The notes under the pieces were generated by a model. That model did not search any database and was not told where the DNA came from. It saw only the letters and a list, made by a program, of their open reading frames with translations. 64,000 bases of DNA, taken from the IMG/VR virus record IMGVR_UViG_3300009151_000061, positions 1 to 64,000 of that record; one strand, 5' to 3'. The translations under genes were made by a program, and so were the position numbers. Source of the DNA: a virus. Positions 14,745 to 23,983 of the stretch are shown piece by piece. Every line of letters begins with the position of its first letter. Position 1 is the first letter of the stretch.

Positions 14745-15218
14745 ATGAATAAAAAATCTTTAGAACTATTGAACATGATTCTAACATCTATTAAATCAGA
14801 TGAGAAGGTTAGACATAAGTGGAATACTAGACAAACATATATAAATGAAAACAGAGATTATATATCCGACAAAGTGGATTATTATGATATTACCTTAAAT
14901 AATAAGGAAATGATATATGTATATGAGATACGTATATCACGAGTACCTAGGATTTTCTTTGATAGATATATCACCCAAATAAACTTAACAAGTGCTACTG
15001 ATAGGTATGCTAGTGCAAACAATATGTTTTTTGACTCAAAAACAGCATTCTATACAAGAAGTATACAAAAACGTATATTCAAATTACTCTTGGATAGGGA
15101 AAAAGAATCCTTGCTTAAAAAAGAAGACGAAAAATTCGACATCTTAATCAAAGATGTCCAGAAATCAGTTAATAAGGTTAATCTAAGAGACGACAAAATA
15201 GATGAAGTTTTAAAATAA
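14745..15218 (+). CDS. protein with C-terminal RDxKIDxIL motif
   Basis: 157 residues, helical at both ends, ending NLRDDKIDEVLK. A beta-rich middle (MIYVYEIRISRVPRIFF) is followed by a long basic helix. Co-transcribed with the 14436 gene and closed by a strong terminator. No known function. Confidence 0.65.
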   Translation: MNKKSLELLNMILTSIKSDEKVRHKWNTRQTYINENRDYISDKVDYYDITLNNKEMIYVYEIRISRVPRIFFDRYITQINLTSATDRYASANNMFFDSKTAFYTRSIQKRIFKLLLDREKESLLKKEDEKFDILIKDVQKSVNKVNLRDDKIDEVLK

Positions 15219-15246
15219 AAAAGAGAGTCGAAATGACTCTCTTTTT
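15216..15246 (+). terminator. bidirectional terminator
   Basis: AAAAGAGAGTC-GAAAT-GACTCTCTTTT with T tract on the plus strand and a complementary T tract on the minus strand, between convergent genes ending at 15218 and 15248. Confidence 0.9.
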
Positions 15247-15247
15247 A

Positions 15248-15637
15248 TTATTTGAAACCTCTAAGGGTTTTTGCTAAGTTTAATCTTTTATATTTCTTAG
15301 CATCAGAACCTCCAAGTTGTACACCTGGCTTTTCTTTATCCTTATCTTTCTTTCTTAACTTAGAAAGTTCAGAGTTGATCTCAGTACTTGAGATTTTCTC
15401 ACCCTTCTTTTTCTTCATGCTTCTGCGTAAAGAACCCGGACTCTTGATAGCATCCTGAATCCACTTAGATTCAGTAACACCTTCTTCATGTCCTTCAGCT
15501 TCCCAGCACATTTTTTGAAGTTCTTCTTCGTGTATATCTTCAAGTTCATGTCTTTCCCAACCACAGTTACAAAGCTTACCAATCATTTCTTCTCTATTTG
15601 AAGATTCATATGATTCAAATGTTTTTAAGTGTTTCAT
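15248..15637 (-). CDS. small basic protein with capsid-targeting-like N-terminus and KSPGSL motif
   Basis: 129 residues. N-terminus MKHLKTFESYESS. A Cys/His cluster (LCNCGWERHELEDIHEEEL, C48-region) is followed by KWIQDAIKSPGSLRRSMK and a Lys-rich tail. The WIQ-AIK-PGSLR pattern recurs in many phage and viral structural proteins by my recollection, with a Lys-rich partner segment, but its role is not established. The basic tail suggests DNA or scaffold contact inside the capsid. It heads a minus-strand set with 15640-16728 and 16730-17119. Confidence 0.7.
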   Translation of the reverse strand: MKHLKTFESYESSNREEMIGKLCNCGWERHELEDIHEEELQKMCWEAEGHEEGVTESKWIQDAIKSPGSLRRSMKKKKGEKISSTEINSELSKLRKKDKDKEKPGVQLGGSDAKKYKRLNLAKTLRGFK

Positions 15638-15639
15638 AG

Positions 15640-16728
15640 TTATTTCTTTCTTTTGTATGCAAACTCTTTATACAAGTCTTCGTCTTGCTTAGTTTGGTTC
15701 TTCATTTGATTATGATAATCATCTTTAGGAGCATCCTTGGTATTTGGGTAATGCCACTGTGTATCATTATTCCACTTTGTGAAAGGCATTACTGAACCCT
15801 CCATACCCCATGGTTGAACAGATGTCTCATTCATACCTGTACTGAATCTACTTCTTTCACCACCCGGCTTAGAACGGTCAGTTGTTTTGTAGATATTGAA
15901 CTTTGTCTCGTGTTCGAAGCTATTAGTAAGTGCGGATTTCTCTTTGAAAGACTTCTTAACATGATCAACATTCTTTGGATCGTCATCTGAGAATCCGATA
16001 GATACACTCTTAGCACCAATCTTTTCACCAAAATGGTTACACTTTTCAATGAACTTATCAAGAGCCATTTCCTTAGCAACTTCTGGATTTTCTGTAGATC
16101 CCTGACCAAATTCATTTTTGAATGAGTCAGATGAAACTCCATAGAAATCACAGTTGTCTAAATAAACTTGAATAAGAGGTGAATCAGTTAGTTTATCTTT
16201 GGCTATTCTTGAAAATTGGTCTACATCACCTGGAGAGAATAAGTAAGCATTTTTAAGACAATGACTATACAAACTGAATTTTTGATCCTCAGTTAGTATA
16301 TTATTAATAATATACTCAACCGCACTTCTTATTGTTTCTGGTTCGTGTCCTCTTGCAGTTACTATCGCAAAAATAGCACCCTCACTTAAACATTTAATAA
16401 ACGCTTCCCAAGCTGGAGCAAATCTTCCTTGATTTACAGCATCCATTGTATCTTCAAGGAATGCTTTTTTACCTCTTGGTCCAAAGTCTCTGAACTCACA
16501 AAAGGCTTCCCCCGGATCATTATTCCTTAATCTATAATTTTGCTTATCATTTCTAACAGTAGCAAACTCAGCAGTTGATACGTCAATAGGCAACCATCCA
16601 TCACCGACCTTTTGATCCATGTGAATAACTGTTGACATGTGTAGGATATTATCATCCCAGTCAAAAGCGTAATAATGTAGTTCAATGTTAGCTGACTCCT
16701 TGATGTAGTCACCAAATTTTCTAATCAT
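15640..16728 (-). CDS. HAD-superfamily phosphatase-like protein with capsid-targeting-like N-terminus
   Basis: 362 residues. The start at ATG 16728 follows the stop of the acidic gene in a TAATATG junction and gives MIRKFGDYIKESANIE with an I-K-E site. HAD motifs are in order: motif I YAFDWDDNIL (nucleophile and general acid Asp), motif II AIVTARGHEPE, and motif III/IV GFSDDDPKNVDHV. This supports phosphoryl transfer with Mg2+ on an unknown substrate. The C-terminal 80 residues are Asn/Lys-rich and low complexity. With its N-terminal motif it is likely packaged. The alternative is a structural protein keeping a HAD fold. Confidence 0.75.
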   Translation of the reverse strand: MIRKFGDYIKESANIELHYYAFDWDDNILHMSTVIHMDQKVGDGWLPIDVSTAEFATVRNDKQNYRLRNNDPGEAFCEFRDFGPRGKKAFLEDTMDAVNQGRFAPAWEAFIKCLSEGAIFAIVTARGHEPETIRSAVEYIINNILTEDQKFSLYSHCLKNAYLFSPGDVDQFSRIAKDKLTDSPLIQVYLDNCDFYGVSSDSFKNEFGQGSTENPEVAKEMALDKFIEKCNHFGEKIGAKSVSIGFSDDDPKNVDHVKKSFKEKSALTNSFEHETKFNIYKTTDRSKPGGERSRFSTGMNETSVQPWGMEGSVMPFTKWNNDTQWHYPNTKDAPKDDYHNQMKNQTKQDEDLYKEFAYKRKK

Positions 16729-16729
16729 A

Positions 16730-17119
16730 TTATCTTCTTGAACGTTTTGGAGCAACTTTTCTAGATTCGTTAACTCTTTTTACTTTCTTATTCTTGTTAA
16801 AATAAGCAGAGAATGATTCTAAAGTACCTTCTTCAGCTGGAGCTTCTTCTTCCTCTTCCTCTTCTTCACCCATTTCTTCCTCTTCACCTGCTTCTTCTTC
16901 ACCCATTTCTTCTTCGTCGCCTAAGTCGGTTTCTTCTTCACCAAAAGCTTCCATGTCTTCACCATCTTCTTCAGATTCGTGACCTGGGTGATCTTCACCA
17001 CCTTCTAATTCAAACTCTTCTACGACTTCGCCGTCTTTAGAAGCGCTTACTACTAGAAGACCTTCTTCTCTTTCTTCTATTGTTATCTCGTAACCGTGCA
17101 TTTCAATAGTTGTTTTCAT
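16730..17119 (-). CDS. acidic core-like protein with basic C-terminus
   Basis: 129 residues: a small N-terminal beta domain (MKTTIEMHGYEITIEEREEG), a central run of Glu/Asp/Gly, and a basic tail ending RKVAPKRSRR. The segment SFSAYFNKNKKVKRVNES near the C-terminus looks like an internal copy of the packaging motif. Resembles acidic prohead core peptides in composition. Upstream TTTTAATATATAAAAATA. Core role inferred. Confidence 0.65.
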   Translation of the reverse strand: MKTTIEMHGYEITIEEREEGLLVVSASKDGEVVEEFELEGGEDHPGHESEEDGEDMEAFGEEETDLGDEEEMGEEEAGEEEEMGEEEEEEEEAPAEEGTLESFSAYFNKNKKVKRVNESRKVAPKRSRR

Positions 17120-17214
17120 ATTTAAATACTTTTTTATTTTTATATATTAAAATCAGATTCTCATTTTTAGAACTTTTCAATGATTATTAACTAAAAAATA
17201 AAAAACTAAATTTT

Positions 17215-17871
17215 ATGCAAGATTTTAGAAAATATGCCACCAAACATAGAGGCATTAGTAGTACTTATTTTGATTCATACCAAAAGAAAGCACTAACACA
17301 ACACATATTAGAAGACGCTGGAGAAGGAATAATGGTTGATATCTTTTCTAAACTTATAGAAAGCAGAATCATATTCCTTTCAACAGAAATGGAATCTGAC
17401 GTATGTAACATTATAAAAGCTCAACTATTATATCTTGAACAGATGGATTCTGAAGAAGACATTAAGATATACATTGATAGTCCCGGTGGATCTGTTTATA
17501 GTGGATTAGGATTACTTGATACTATGGATTATGTTAAACCAGACATTGCTACAATCAATACTGGACTAGCTGCTTCAATGGGTGCTGTAATCCTTTGTTC
17601 TGGTGCTAAAGGTAAGAGAAAGTCCCTTAAAAGGTCAAGAACAATGATTCACCAGCCACTATCGGCTAGTTATGGATACTCACAAGCATCCGATATGGAG
17701 ATAGAAGCAAGAGAGGTAAACTCACTTAAAAAAGAACTTTATGAAATTATATCAGAAAGGACTAACCAAAGTTATGATAGAGTAGAGAAGGACTCTGATA
17801 GAGACTATTGGATGACTGCTGAGGAAGCGAAGGCTTATGGTATGATTGACGAGATTATAAAGAAAAAATAA
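17215..17871 (+). CDS. clpP: ClpP-like serine protease
   Basis: 218 residues covering the whole ClpP fold. Catalytic triad residues are in place: Ser121 in GLAASMGA, His146 in TMIHQPL, Asp193 in EKDSDRD. The oxyanion-loop DSPGGSVYSG precedes them. A 30-residue N-terminal extension differs from cellular ClpP. In a phage it could act as the prohead maturation protease, processing the many tagged packaged proteins, or as a peptidase serving a host Clp ATPase. It sits between acidic core-like genes and a helicase, and no other protease candidate is visible in the window. Its role in head maturation is inference. Confidence 0.88.
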   Translation: MQDFRKYATKHRGISSTYFDSYQKKALTQHILEDAGEGIMVDIFSKLIESRIIFLSTEMESDVCNIIKAQLLYLEQMDSEEDIKIYIDSPGGSVYSGLGLLDTMDYVKPDIATINTGLAASMGAVILCSGAKGKRKSLKRSRTMIHQPLSASYGYSQASDMEIEAREVNSLKKELYEIISERTNQSYDRVEKDSDRDYWMTAEEAKAYGMIDEIIKKK

Positions 17872-17896
17872 CCACTCTAAGAGTGGTTATTTTTTA
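17866..17896 (+). terminator. bidirectional terminator after clpP
   Basis: AAATAACCACTC-TAA-GAGTGGTTATTT followed by TTTT, shared by clpP and the convergent gene ending at 17894. Confidence 0.9.
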
Positions 17897-18388
17897 TTGT
17901 TGTGATTTGTTATTATTTGACTTATTCTTTGGTTTCTTTCTGTTAGACTTTATATCCTTAACAGTTTCTTCAACCTTCTTAACTTCATTCTTAACTTCGT
18001 TAGTCTTAGCTTTAACCTTAGTCTCAACCTTCTTAACTTCATTCTTAACTTCGTTAGATTTGTTTTTAACCTTCTTAACTTCATTCTTAACCTTAGCTCT
18101 AACTTCCTCAACCTTAGTTTCAACTTGTTTAACTTCAGCTTTAACTTCTTCAACCTTAGTTTCAACTTGTTTAACTTCTTCTTCAACCTTAGTTTCAACG
18201 ATTTCTTCAACAGGTTTAACCTCTTCAATGATCTCTTCAACGCTATCTACGATAGAATCAATCTTATCCTCAACAACTTCAGCAAAGTCTTCAACTTTCT
18301 CTTCAATGTTTTGAGCAATTTCCTTAATTTTATTTTTTGGATTTATTTTTGATAACAACCAATTCCACATTTTTTTAAAATTTACCAT
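17894..18388 (-). CDS. amphipathic repeat (coiled-coil) protein
   Basis: 164 residues composed almost wholly of Lys/Glu/Val repeats such as VETKVEEV and NEVKKV with 7- and 11-residue spacing, giving long amphipathic helices similar to LEA or apolipoprotein-type sequences. The N-terminus (VNFKKMWNWLLSKI) is an amphipathic, Trp-containing helix that could touch membranes. Tail is Lys/Asn rich. No enzymatic motif. Repeats are also visible in the DNA, so the length may vary between relatives. Confidence 0.7.
   Translation of the reverse strand: MVNFKKMWNWLLSKINPKNKIKEIAQNIEEKVEDFAEVVEDKIDSIVDSVEEIIEEVKPVEEIVETKVEEEVKQVETKVEEVKAEVKQVETKVEEVRAKVKNEVKKVKNKSNEVKNEVKKVETKVKAKTNEVKNEVKKVEETVKDIKSNRKKPKNKSNNNKSQQ
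17950..18200 (-). repeat. short imperfect tandem repeats coding for KxEVKKVE units
   Basis: On the plus strand, copies of CTTAACTTCATTCTTAACTT and AACCTTAGTTTCAAC recur many times. They are coding repeats of the coiled-coil gene, not CRISPR, because spacers are not unique. Confidence 0.75.
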
Positions 18389-18475
18389 AGTTTCAATTTT
18401 TTTATATATATATATATTCTAACACATGATGTCCCTTTATAAAAACTTGGACATAGTAAAATAATATAATATGTA

Positions 18476-20116
18476 ATGAATCTACGCTATGATAAAGAAC
18501 AAGAAAAATTTGTAGTCGCTGGAGCAACCAGAATAGAATATCACCAACTAAACCTTTGGTTAACAAGACATGTCAAGGGTTATAGATTCATGCCTGCCTT
18601 TAAGATGGGGGTTTGGAATGGACAAACATCTTACTTTGATAACGGAAAAGTTAACTTAGGTCTTTGGAAGGAATGTTGGAAAGCTTGTAAGGAAATAGGG
18701 GTTACATTTAACATTGAAAATAAAGAGGACTTCCCTCTAAATAGAGAAGTTACATTAGAAGGACTAACTGAATTTTGTAAGGACTTCTACAAACAGTATA
18801 AGGTTAAAGACAGAAAAACCGGTGAGTGGATTCCATTCATGCCGTATGACTATCAGATTGAAACTGCTTTTAAAATACTTAGGAATAGATACTGTATGGC
18901 GGAAGTTGCCACTTCAGGTGGTAAATCCCTAGTTATATCTATTGTCATCTTTTACATATTAAAGAATATGAACCCAGATGCTAAATTTTTAATTATAGTT
19001 CCTTCTATTACACTAGTTACTCAGTTCTATGAAAATATTATGGAGTATAACTATGGTAATAATTATTTAGATAAATACAATAACACTGTAGAATTCAGAG
19101 ACCATCTTATTGATGCTATCCTTAATGACGACCCAAACTATAAGCCGTGTCATATCAGAATGGAAGAAATCATGTCGGATAAACCACGTAAATATACCGG
19201 ACCTTCTCAACCAAATATTTATATCGGATGTTATCAGTCATTAGAGAAATGGCCAAAGGAATTCTTCCATCAATTTCATACTGTCGCCTGTGATGAAGCA
19301 CACGGTGCAAAGGCAACCACTTTAACAACTATTCTTAAAAGAACTTTTGGACATGCTTATAACAGGTTTGGAGTTAGTGGTACATTCCCATCTGACGACA
19401 CATTAGAGATACTAACTATTCAATCTGTATTAGGGCCAAAAGTAACCCAGATTGAAGCATCTGCTTTAGTTAAGTCTGGTACGATTACTCCTATGGAAAT
19501 AAGGGCAGTTATACTAAATCATGCAACCGGTGAAATGAATGATAGGTTATCTGCTATAAGAAAGATGGGTGCCGGTGCAGAGGCTTACAGATATGAGATG
19601 GATTATATACAACAATCAGAAAAAAGATTGGAGTTTATAAAAAAGATGGTCGATAAATGTACTAGCAATACCCTGTTATTATTTAACACTATTGAATATG
19701 GTAAGAAGATCGTCAATAAACTTAGAGAAGATCTAAAGGATAAGGAATTCTATTATATTGCCGGTGAGATTAAGAATAAGGAAAGAGAAGCTATTAAGAA
19801 AGCAATGGAACGAACCGATGGTAAGGTTATTGTGCTGGTTGCATCATATGGTACACTTTCAACAGGGGTTTCCATCAACGCTATCTTTAATGTCATATTT
19901 GCAGACTCGCCTGGTAAATCCGAGGGTAAGATTATTCAATCAATTGGTAGGGCTTTAAGAAAACATGATGACAAGAAAATAGCAACTATTTTCGATATAG
20001 TAGATGTATTCGATCCAAAAGAACTAAATAATACATTATATAAGCATTTCCTAGAGCGAGAAAAATACTATAAGAATAGAAGCTATCCGTGTAAGGTTAT
20101 TAAAATGAATCTTTAG
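18476..20116 (+). CDS. uvsW: UvsW-like superfamily 2 helicase
   Basis: 546 residues, close to the 500-residue size of T4 UvsW. SF2 motifs in order: Q-like PYDYQIETA, motif I VATSGGKS (about residues 144-151), motif Ia IIVPSITLV, motif II DEAHGAK, motif III SGTFPSD, and motif VI QSIGRALRKHD. The first 100 residues match the small N-terminal DNA-binding domain of UvsW (YRFMPAFKMGVWNGQ). T4 UvsW unwinds branched DNA and R-loops and helps shift replication from origin to recombination mode. It ends with TAG and overlaps the convergent spike gene by 4 nt. Confidence 0.9.
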   Translation: MNLRYDKEQEKFVVAGATRIEYHQLNLWLTRHVKGYRFMPAFKMGVWNGQTSYFDNGKVNLGLWKECWKACKEIGVTFNIENKEDFPLNREVTLEGLTEFCKDFYKQYKVKDRKTGEWIPFMPYDYQIETAFKILRNRYCMAEVATSGGKSLVISIVIFYILKNMNPDAKFLIIVPSITLVTQFYENIMEYNYGNNYLDKYNNTVEFRDHLIDAILNDDPNYKPCHIRMEEIMSDKPRKYTGPSQPNIYIGCYQSLEKWPKEFFHQFHTVACDEAHGAKATTLTTILKRTFGHAYNRFGVSGTFPSDDTLEILTIQSVLGPKVTQIEASALVKSGTITPMEIRAVILNHATGEMNDRLSAIRKMGAGAEAYRYEMDYIQQSEKRLEFIKKMVDKCTSNTLLLFNTIEYGKKIVNKLREDLKDKEFYYIAGEIKNKEREAIKKAMERTDGKVIVLVASYGTLSTGVSINAIFNVIFADSPGKSEGKIIQSIGRALRKHDDKKIATIFDIVDVFDPKELNNTLYKHFLEREKYYKNRSYPCKVIKMNL

Positions 20117-21591
20117 TTCTTAGTTTTTTTAACCTGATTAGGATCATATTTAATTCTAATAACAGTTGATATTAGACTAACCTTTCTACTCTTTTTATAT
20201 ACACCACCGCCTTCTCTAGACCCTTTCTCATCTGTATTACCCTCTATGGTATCAACTCTACCATCTTTAAGTGTACCTACTGATAAACCTATATGACTGA
20301 AATTAAATATTATTATATCACCTGGTAATATACTAGTAAATGGTGATTTATAAACTTCTACAAAGCTTGAGTTATTCGTCGCCCAGTTTCTAAAGTCATA
20401 AGCACCGGCTGTTTGTGGTAGCCTGAATGAGTGTGGTATTCCCTTTGACGCAACAGTTTTAAACAGATAACATATAAATGCCGCACACCAAGCAAAACCA
20501 GAACCTTTTAGGAAGGTTGATCTCTGATATAATGATTCGACTTGTGGTCCACTATTTTCGTTTGCACTATAGTGTTTTCCTTCATATGACCACTCCAGTT
20601 CCTTTACTCCAACCTGTGTATAAGCATGTTTAACCATTTCCTGAGCAAACTGGTTTGTTATTCCCGAAGAAGGTCCTACTGAAGGGTCATTATAAACTGG
20701 TGGAGTTGTTGGAACTTTAGAATCATTAGTAGGGTCGTTAGTTATATTAGCTTTATTATTTTCGTCAACTTTAGGCTTAAAGTCTTCAGAATTTGCATCA
20801 ACTGTAGATTCACTATCCGTATTAAAGTCTTTTGTAGATTTTTTGAATGTATCTCCATATTGTGGAGTATTTTGTCTATTCTGAGCATTATCACTAACTG
20901 TAGATACTTTAAAGTTATCGTTTATATAAACATTGTTTGACAAGAACTTTGGATCTCTCAATGTTTTATATTGGTTTAAACAATCAATTAACTCTGGGTT
21001 TGCAACTACAGGTGAACCTAAATTACCTAAATATGGACCATCATTTGCTCCCAATAAGTTATCAACTAATGTATCAAACCAGTTCATAAAATTAGTACCA
21101 AGTATTGCTTGTTGATCCGCATTAGCGTCCCCCAAAGACAATTTTCCTTGATTATCCTTTAGGTTTAAATCAATAGTTTCTGATTTTATGTTAATATTAT
21201 TATACTTATAGTCGATCATCAACCCATCTGTGTCATTTGAGAATATCTGTGTCTTGTGATCAAACATAAGAGATCTCATGGAAGTATATTCTGATGTTGA
21301 TAAACTATCTAACTTATCCTGTAGGTTTCTATTATAATGTTGAGCGAATATATATTCCGGTTTATATGGATTACCATCATCAAATACAACTGATAAAACC
21401 TTACCAACTTCGGGTAGTATGAACATATTACCATTAAGATCTTTCCAAGGGGTTGCCCATGGTAGGTCTTCCTTAGGTATATCTTCATACACGTTCATAA
21501 CACGTACTTTAATTCTACCTATTTTCTGTGGATCTTCGTTGTCCTCAACAACTCCAACAAATATTTGATTTTTTAATTCTTCTCTTGTCAT
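20113..21591 (-). CDS. gp5-like baseplate spike protein with CHAP peptidoglycan hydrolase domain
   Basis: 492 residues. The N-terminal 100 residues form the gp5/VgrG-type OB-fold region (VVEDNEDPQKIGRIKVRVMNV, then LPEVGKVLSVVFDDGNPYKPEYI). The middle is a Ser/Asn/Thr-rich linker. The C-terminal 170 residues are a CHAP-type amidase/endopeptidase: GFAWCAAFICYLF with the catalytic Cys, and SHIGLSVGTL with the catalytic His. T4 gp5 carries a lysozyme at this place; here a CHAP domain replaces it. It would sit at the tail tip and open peptidoglycan during entry. One nt overlap with the upstream 21591-23957 gene. Confidence 0.85.
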   Translation of the reverse strand: MTREELKNQIFVGVVEDNEDPQKIGRIKVRVMNVYEDIPKEDLPWATPWKDLNGNMFILPEVGKVLSVVFDDGNPYKPEYIFAQHYNRNLQDKLDSLSTSEYTSMRSLMFDHKTQIFSNDTDGLMIDYKYNNINIKSETIDLNLKDNQGKLSLGDANADQQAILGTNFMNWFDTLVDNLLGANDGPYLGNLGSPVVANPELIDCLNQYKTLRDPKFLSNNVYINDNFKVSTVSDNAQNRQNTPQYGDTFKKSTKDFNTDSESTVDANSEDFKPKVDENNKANITNDPTNDSKVPTTPPVYNDPSVGPSSGITNQFAQEMVKHAYTQVGVKELEWSYEGKHYSANENSGPQVESLYQRSTFLKGSGFAWCAAFICYLFKTVASKGIPHSFRLPQTAGAYDFRNWATNNSSFVEVYKSPFTSILPGDIIIFNFSHIGLSVGTLKDGRVDTIEGNTDEKGSREGGGVYKKSRKVSLISTVIRIKYDPNQVKKTKN

Positions 21592-23957
21592 TATAATCTA
21601 TTGTTTAATCTAGGGTCACTTGGATTTGTAAAGAATCCTCTAACTGAGTCTCCCACAAAATTTATGAAGTCTGAATAATTACCATCATTATAATATTCAT
21701 CATAAACATTTGTTGGTGGGGATACTACCATACCAAGAGAATCACTTCCCAACGTAATTGAAATTTCACCCAATGCCTTATTTAGTAGAGCAGTAGTTGC
21801 TAGTATAGCAGCATTACCGATACCAATCACTTCCTTTAACATCTCACGCTTTAGTTTATCCCATGGTGAACCAGATACAAAAAGAGAACCACCATTTTGA
21901 TTTAATATACTATCCTCATCTGACATTGTTGTAAATGAGTCCATCAATGCCATTTCAACATTAGATCCTTGGTTTGTTCCAGTATTTACACCAAATCCAG
22001 TATCATCTTGTCCTAAGAAAGTTCCATCTTCATAGAATGCGCTTCTATCATCAACTAAAGTTGTATATGAATCCTTTAATGCGATTTCAACATTAACTCC
22101 GGATCCTGGTTGGTTTGTTCCAGTATTTACACCAAATCCGGTATCGTCTTGTCCTAAGAAAGTTCCATCTTCATAGAATGCACTTCTATCATCAACTAAG
22201 GTTGTATATGAATCCTTTAATGCGATTTCAACATTAGCTCCCGATCCTGGTTGGTTTGCACCAGCATTTACTCCGAATCCACCACCTAGAAATGTACCAT
22301 TTTCACCTTCCGATTCTGATTTTGACTTTTTATCCAAAATTCCTTGGATAGACGAAGACAACGCTATTTCAACATTAGCTCCCGATCCTGGTTGGTTTGC
22401 ACCAGCATTTACACCAAACCCACCACCTAGAAATGTACCATTTTCACCTTCCGATTCTGATTTTGACTTTTTATCCAAAATTCCTTGGATAGACGAAGAC
22501 AACGCCTTTTTAATATCATCAGCATAGTTTGATTGTTGCACTTTACTGACTTTCGATTCCTGAGTGGTTGTCTTTGTTTTATCAGCAGCTCTCAATGATT
22601 CTATAGTGTCACCCTGTGAACTGGTTCTAATAGGACCGGAAGACTGTATATTCCAAAGATCCAATGGTGTTATGTTATTACTATGCTGAATACCACCCGG
22701 TCCTATAGATGAGTTATTAGTATTTATAGATGATATTTTTCTACCTAAAGAAGAGTTGTCAATATCTATTTCAGTGTAATATTTTTCTATATTATCTGGA
22801 GATAGATCAGAATCTCTTGTTATTCTAGAAAGTGGACCCGGATCATAGAATTTAGTAAACTTCATTGTTGAGTTCTTATAGTTAAACTTTACATCATATG
22901 AATCAGCATATGCTGGTGCCGTCATATCTAATGAATCACCATGTGGTAAACCAGTAAAAAAGAACTGACACTCATACAATCTATAAGTATATTTAGATAT
23001 ATTATCAGCATACTCGTTTAATACATAACTATTATCTAATCCAGTATTTACATTTTTACCAATCTCTTTAATAACCCTATTATATTTCCTAACTTCGGTT
23101 ACCGTTATCTCAACATCAAATCTTAATAGATTCTGTGGTATTATTGACTTACCATTTATTCTTGACCACCAAAGTTGCTTATATAATGAACTTAGATATC
23201 CTATGTTCTGTGATACGTCCTCCCAAAATGTTAGAGATATAAAGTCTTTACCATAATCAACAAATGATTTTATCTCTGAACCATCCGTAGACTCGGTTAG
23301 CTTATCCAAACCAGCTATCTTCTTCAAATAATAAACTTTAACTCCGGTATTTGAATTACCATCTTGAGCTCTCTTTGGTATAAATTCAGGCGGATTATAA
23401 GATGTTCCGTCTGAGTTTGTCTTCGAAGGATTATCATTCTTTAAAAATTTAAATAACTGGCTTCTAAAAGCGTCTAAAATGGATTGCCTTGAAGCAATCT
23501 CCGAATTCCAAGCACCAAGCGTAGATATAAATTCATCTATATCACCATTAAATAGTGGTGACTCATCAACTAGTATTTTTATATCAAATCCAAGCATTGT
23601 TGGATCTTCATTATCATCTAAAGTTCTAATGAATGAACCTAAATAAGCATTAGAATCATTATTTAACTCACCTATTTTTTTCTCTGCTTTTGTCCCGTTA
23701 TATGAATCCTGAAAATCCAACAAGTGAGTAAATTGTTCCGTACCAAAGTCTTTAAACCGATCATATACTAATCTTCTGATTTCAAGAGATGTTTGAGTTG
23801 TTCCATTTGCATAACCGTGTGTATTAATAGAATGACCAATCTCAACATATCCTTCTGGATTACTTATACCCACGTAAGTACTTTTTTTATTATTCGGATC
23901 TATTATATAGTCACTTGGTGGTGTAAAACCTAATGGGGATTTTTCTTTACTTGGCAT
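21591..23957 (-). CDS. large baseplate/tail structural protein with tandem repeats
   Basis: 788 residues. The N-terminal half has a virion-like beta-rich domain (SLTFWEDVSQNIGYL, then RFDVEITVTEVRKYNRVI and YECQFFFTGLPHG) which resembles tail-tube-like subunits. The region around residues 480-670 contains repeats of about 47 residues built from FGVNxGxNQPGSG and DGTFLG units. The C-terminus has a hydrophobic helix (IGIGNAAILATTALLNKALG). It lies between the spike and the hub genes, so a baseplate or tube role is likely. No enzymatic motif. Exact T4 equivalent not identified. Confidence 0.7.
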   Translation of the reverse strand: MPSKEKSPLGFTPPSDYIIDPNNKKSTYVGISNPEGYVEIGHSINTHGYANGTTQTSLEIRRLVYDRFKDFGTEQFTHLLDFQDSYNGTKAEKKIGELNNDSNAYLGSFIRTLDDNEDPTMLGFDIKILVDESPLFNGDIDEFISTLGAWNSEIASRQSILDAFRSQLFKFLKNDNPSKTNSDGTSYNPPEFIPKRAQDGNSNTGVKVYYLKKIAGLDKLTESTDGSEIKSFVDYGKDFISLTFWEDVSQNIGYLSSLYKQLWWSRINGKSIIPQNLLRFDVEITVTEVRKYNRVIKEIGKNVNTGLDNSYVLNEYADNISKYTYRLYECQFFFTGLPHGDSLDMTAPAYADSYDVKFNYKNSTMKFTKFYDPGPLSRITRDSDLSPDNIEKYYTEIDIDNSSLGRKISSINTNNSSIGPGGIQHSNNITPLDLWNIQSSGPIRTSSQGDTIESLRAADKTKTTTQESKVSKVQQSNYADDIKKALSSSIQGILDKKSKSESEGENGTFLGGGFGVNAGANQPGSGANVEIALSSSIQGILDKKSKSESEGENGTFLGGGFGVNAGANQPGSGANVEIALKDSYTTLVDDRSAFYEDGTFLGQDDTGFGVNTGTNQPGSGVNVEIALKDSYTTLVDDRSAFYEDGTFLGQDDTGFGVNTGTNQGSNVEMALMDSFTTMSDEDSILNQNGGSLFVSGSPWDKLKREMLKEVIGIGNAAILATTALLNKALGEISITLGSDSLGMVVSPPTNVYDEYYNDGNYSDFINFVGDSVRGFFTNPSDPRLNNRL
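21945..22506 (-). repeat. four tandem 141-bp-type coding repeats
   Basis: Two almost identical units of about 141 bp (near 22225-22365 and 22366-22506) and two diverged units (near 21945-22224) encode 47-residue repeats ending in NQPGSG-NV. The near identity of adjacent copies at DNA level indicates recent duplication. Confidence 0.85.
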
Positions 23958-23983
23958 TTTATAAGAGAGATTTTATGTATATA

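Noticed and set aside
16813-17040. Plus-strand Leu/Pro/His-rich open frame
   Set aside because: Antisense of the Glu-rich acidic gene.
17215-17871. Host gene contamination or prophage boundary at clpP
   Set aside because: Flanking genes on both sides are phage-type, base composition is unchanged, and the terminator is shared with a phage gene.
17950-18200. CRISPR-like repeats
   Set aside because: Repeats are imperfect and in frame with a coiled-coil protein, with no unique spacers or cas genes.
17883-18352. Plus-strand open frames rich in Ser/Thr/Leu and Phe/Asn
   Set aside because: Antisense shadows of the Lys/Glu/Val repeat gene on the minus strand; their composition simply mirrors the repeats.
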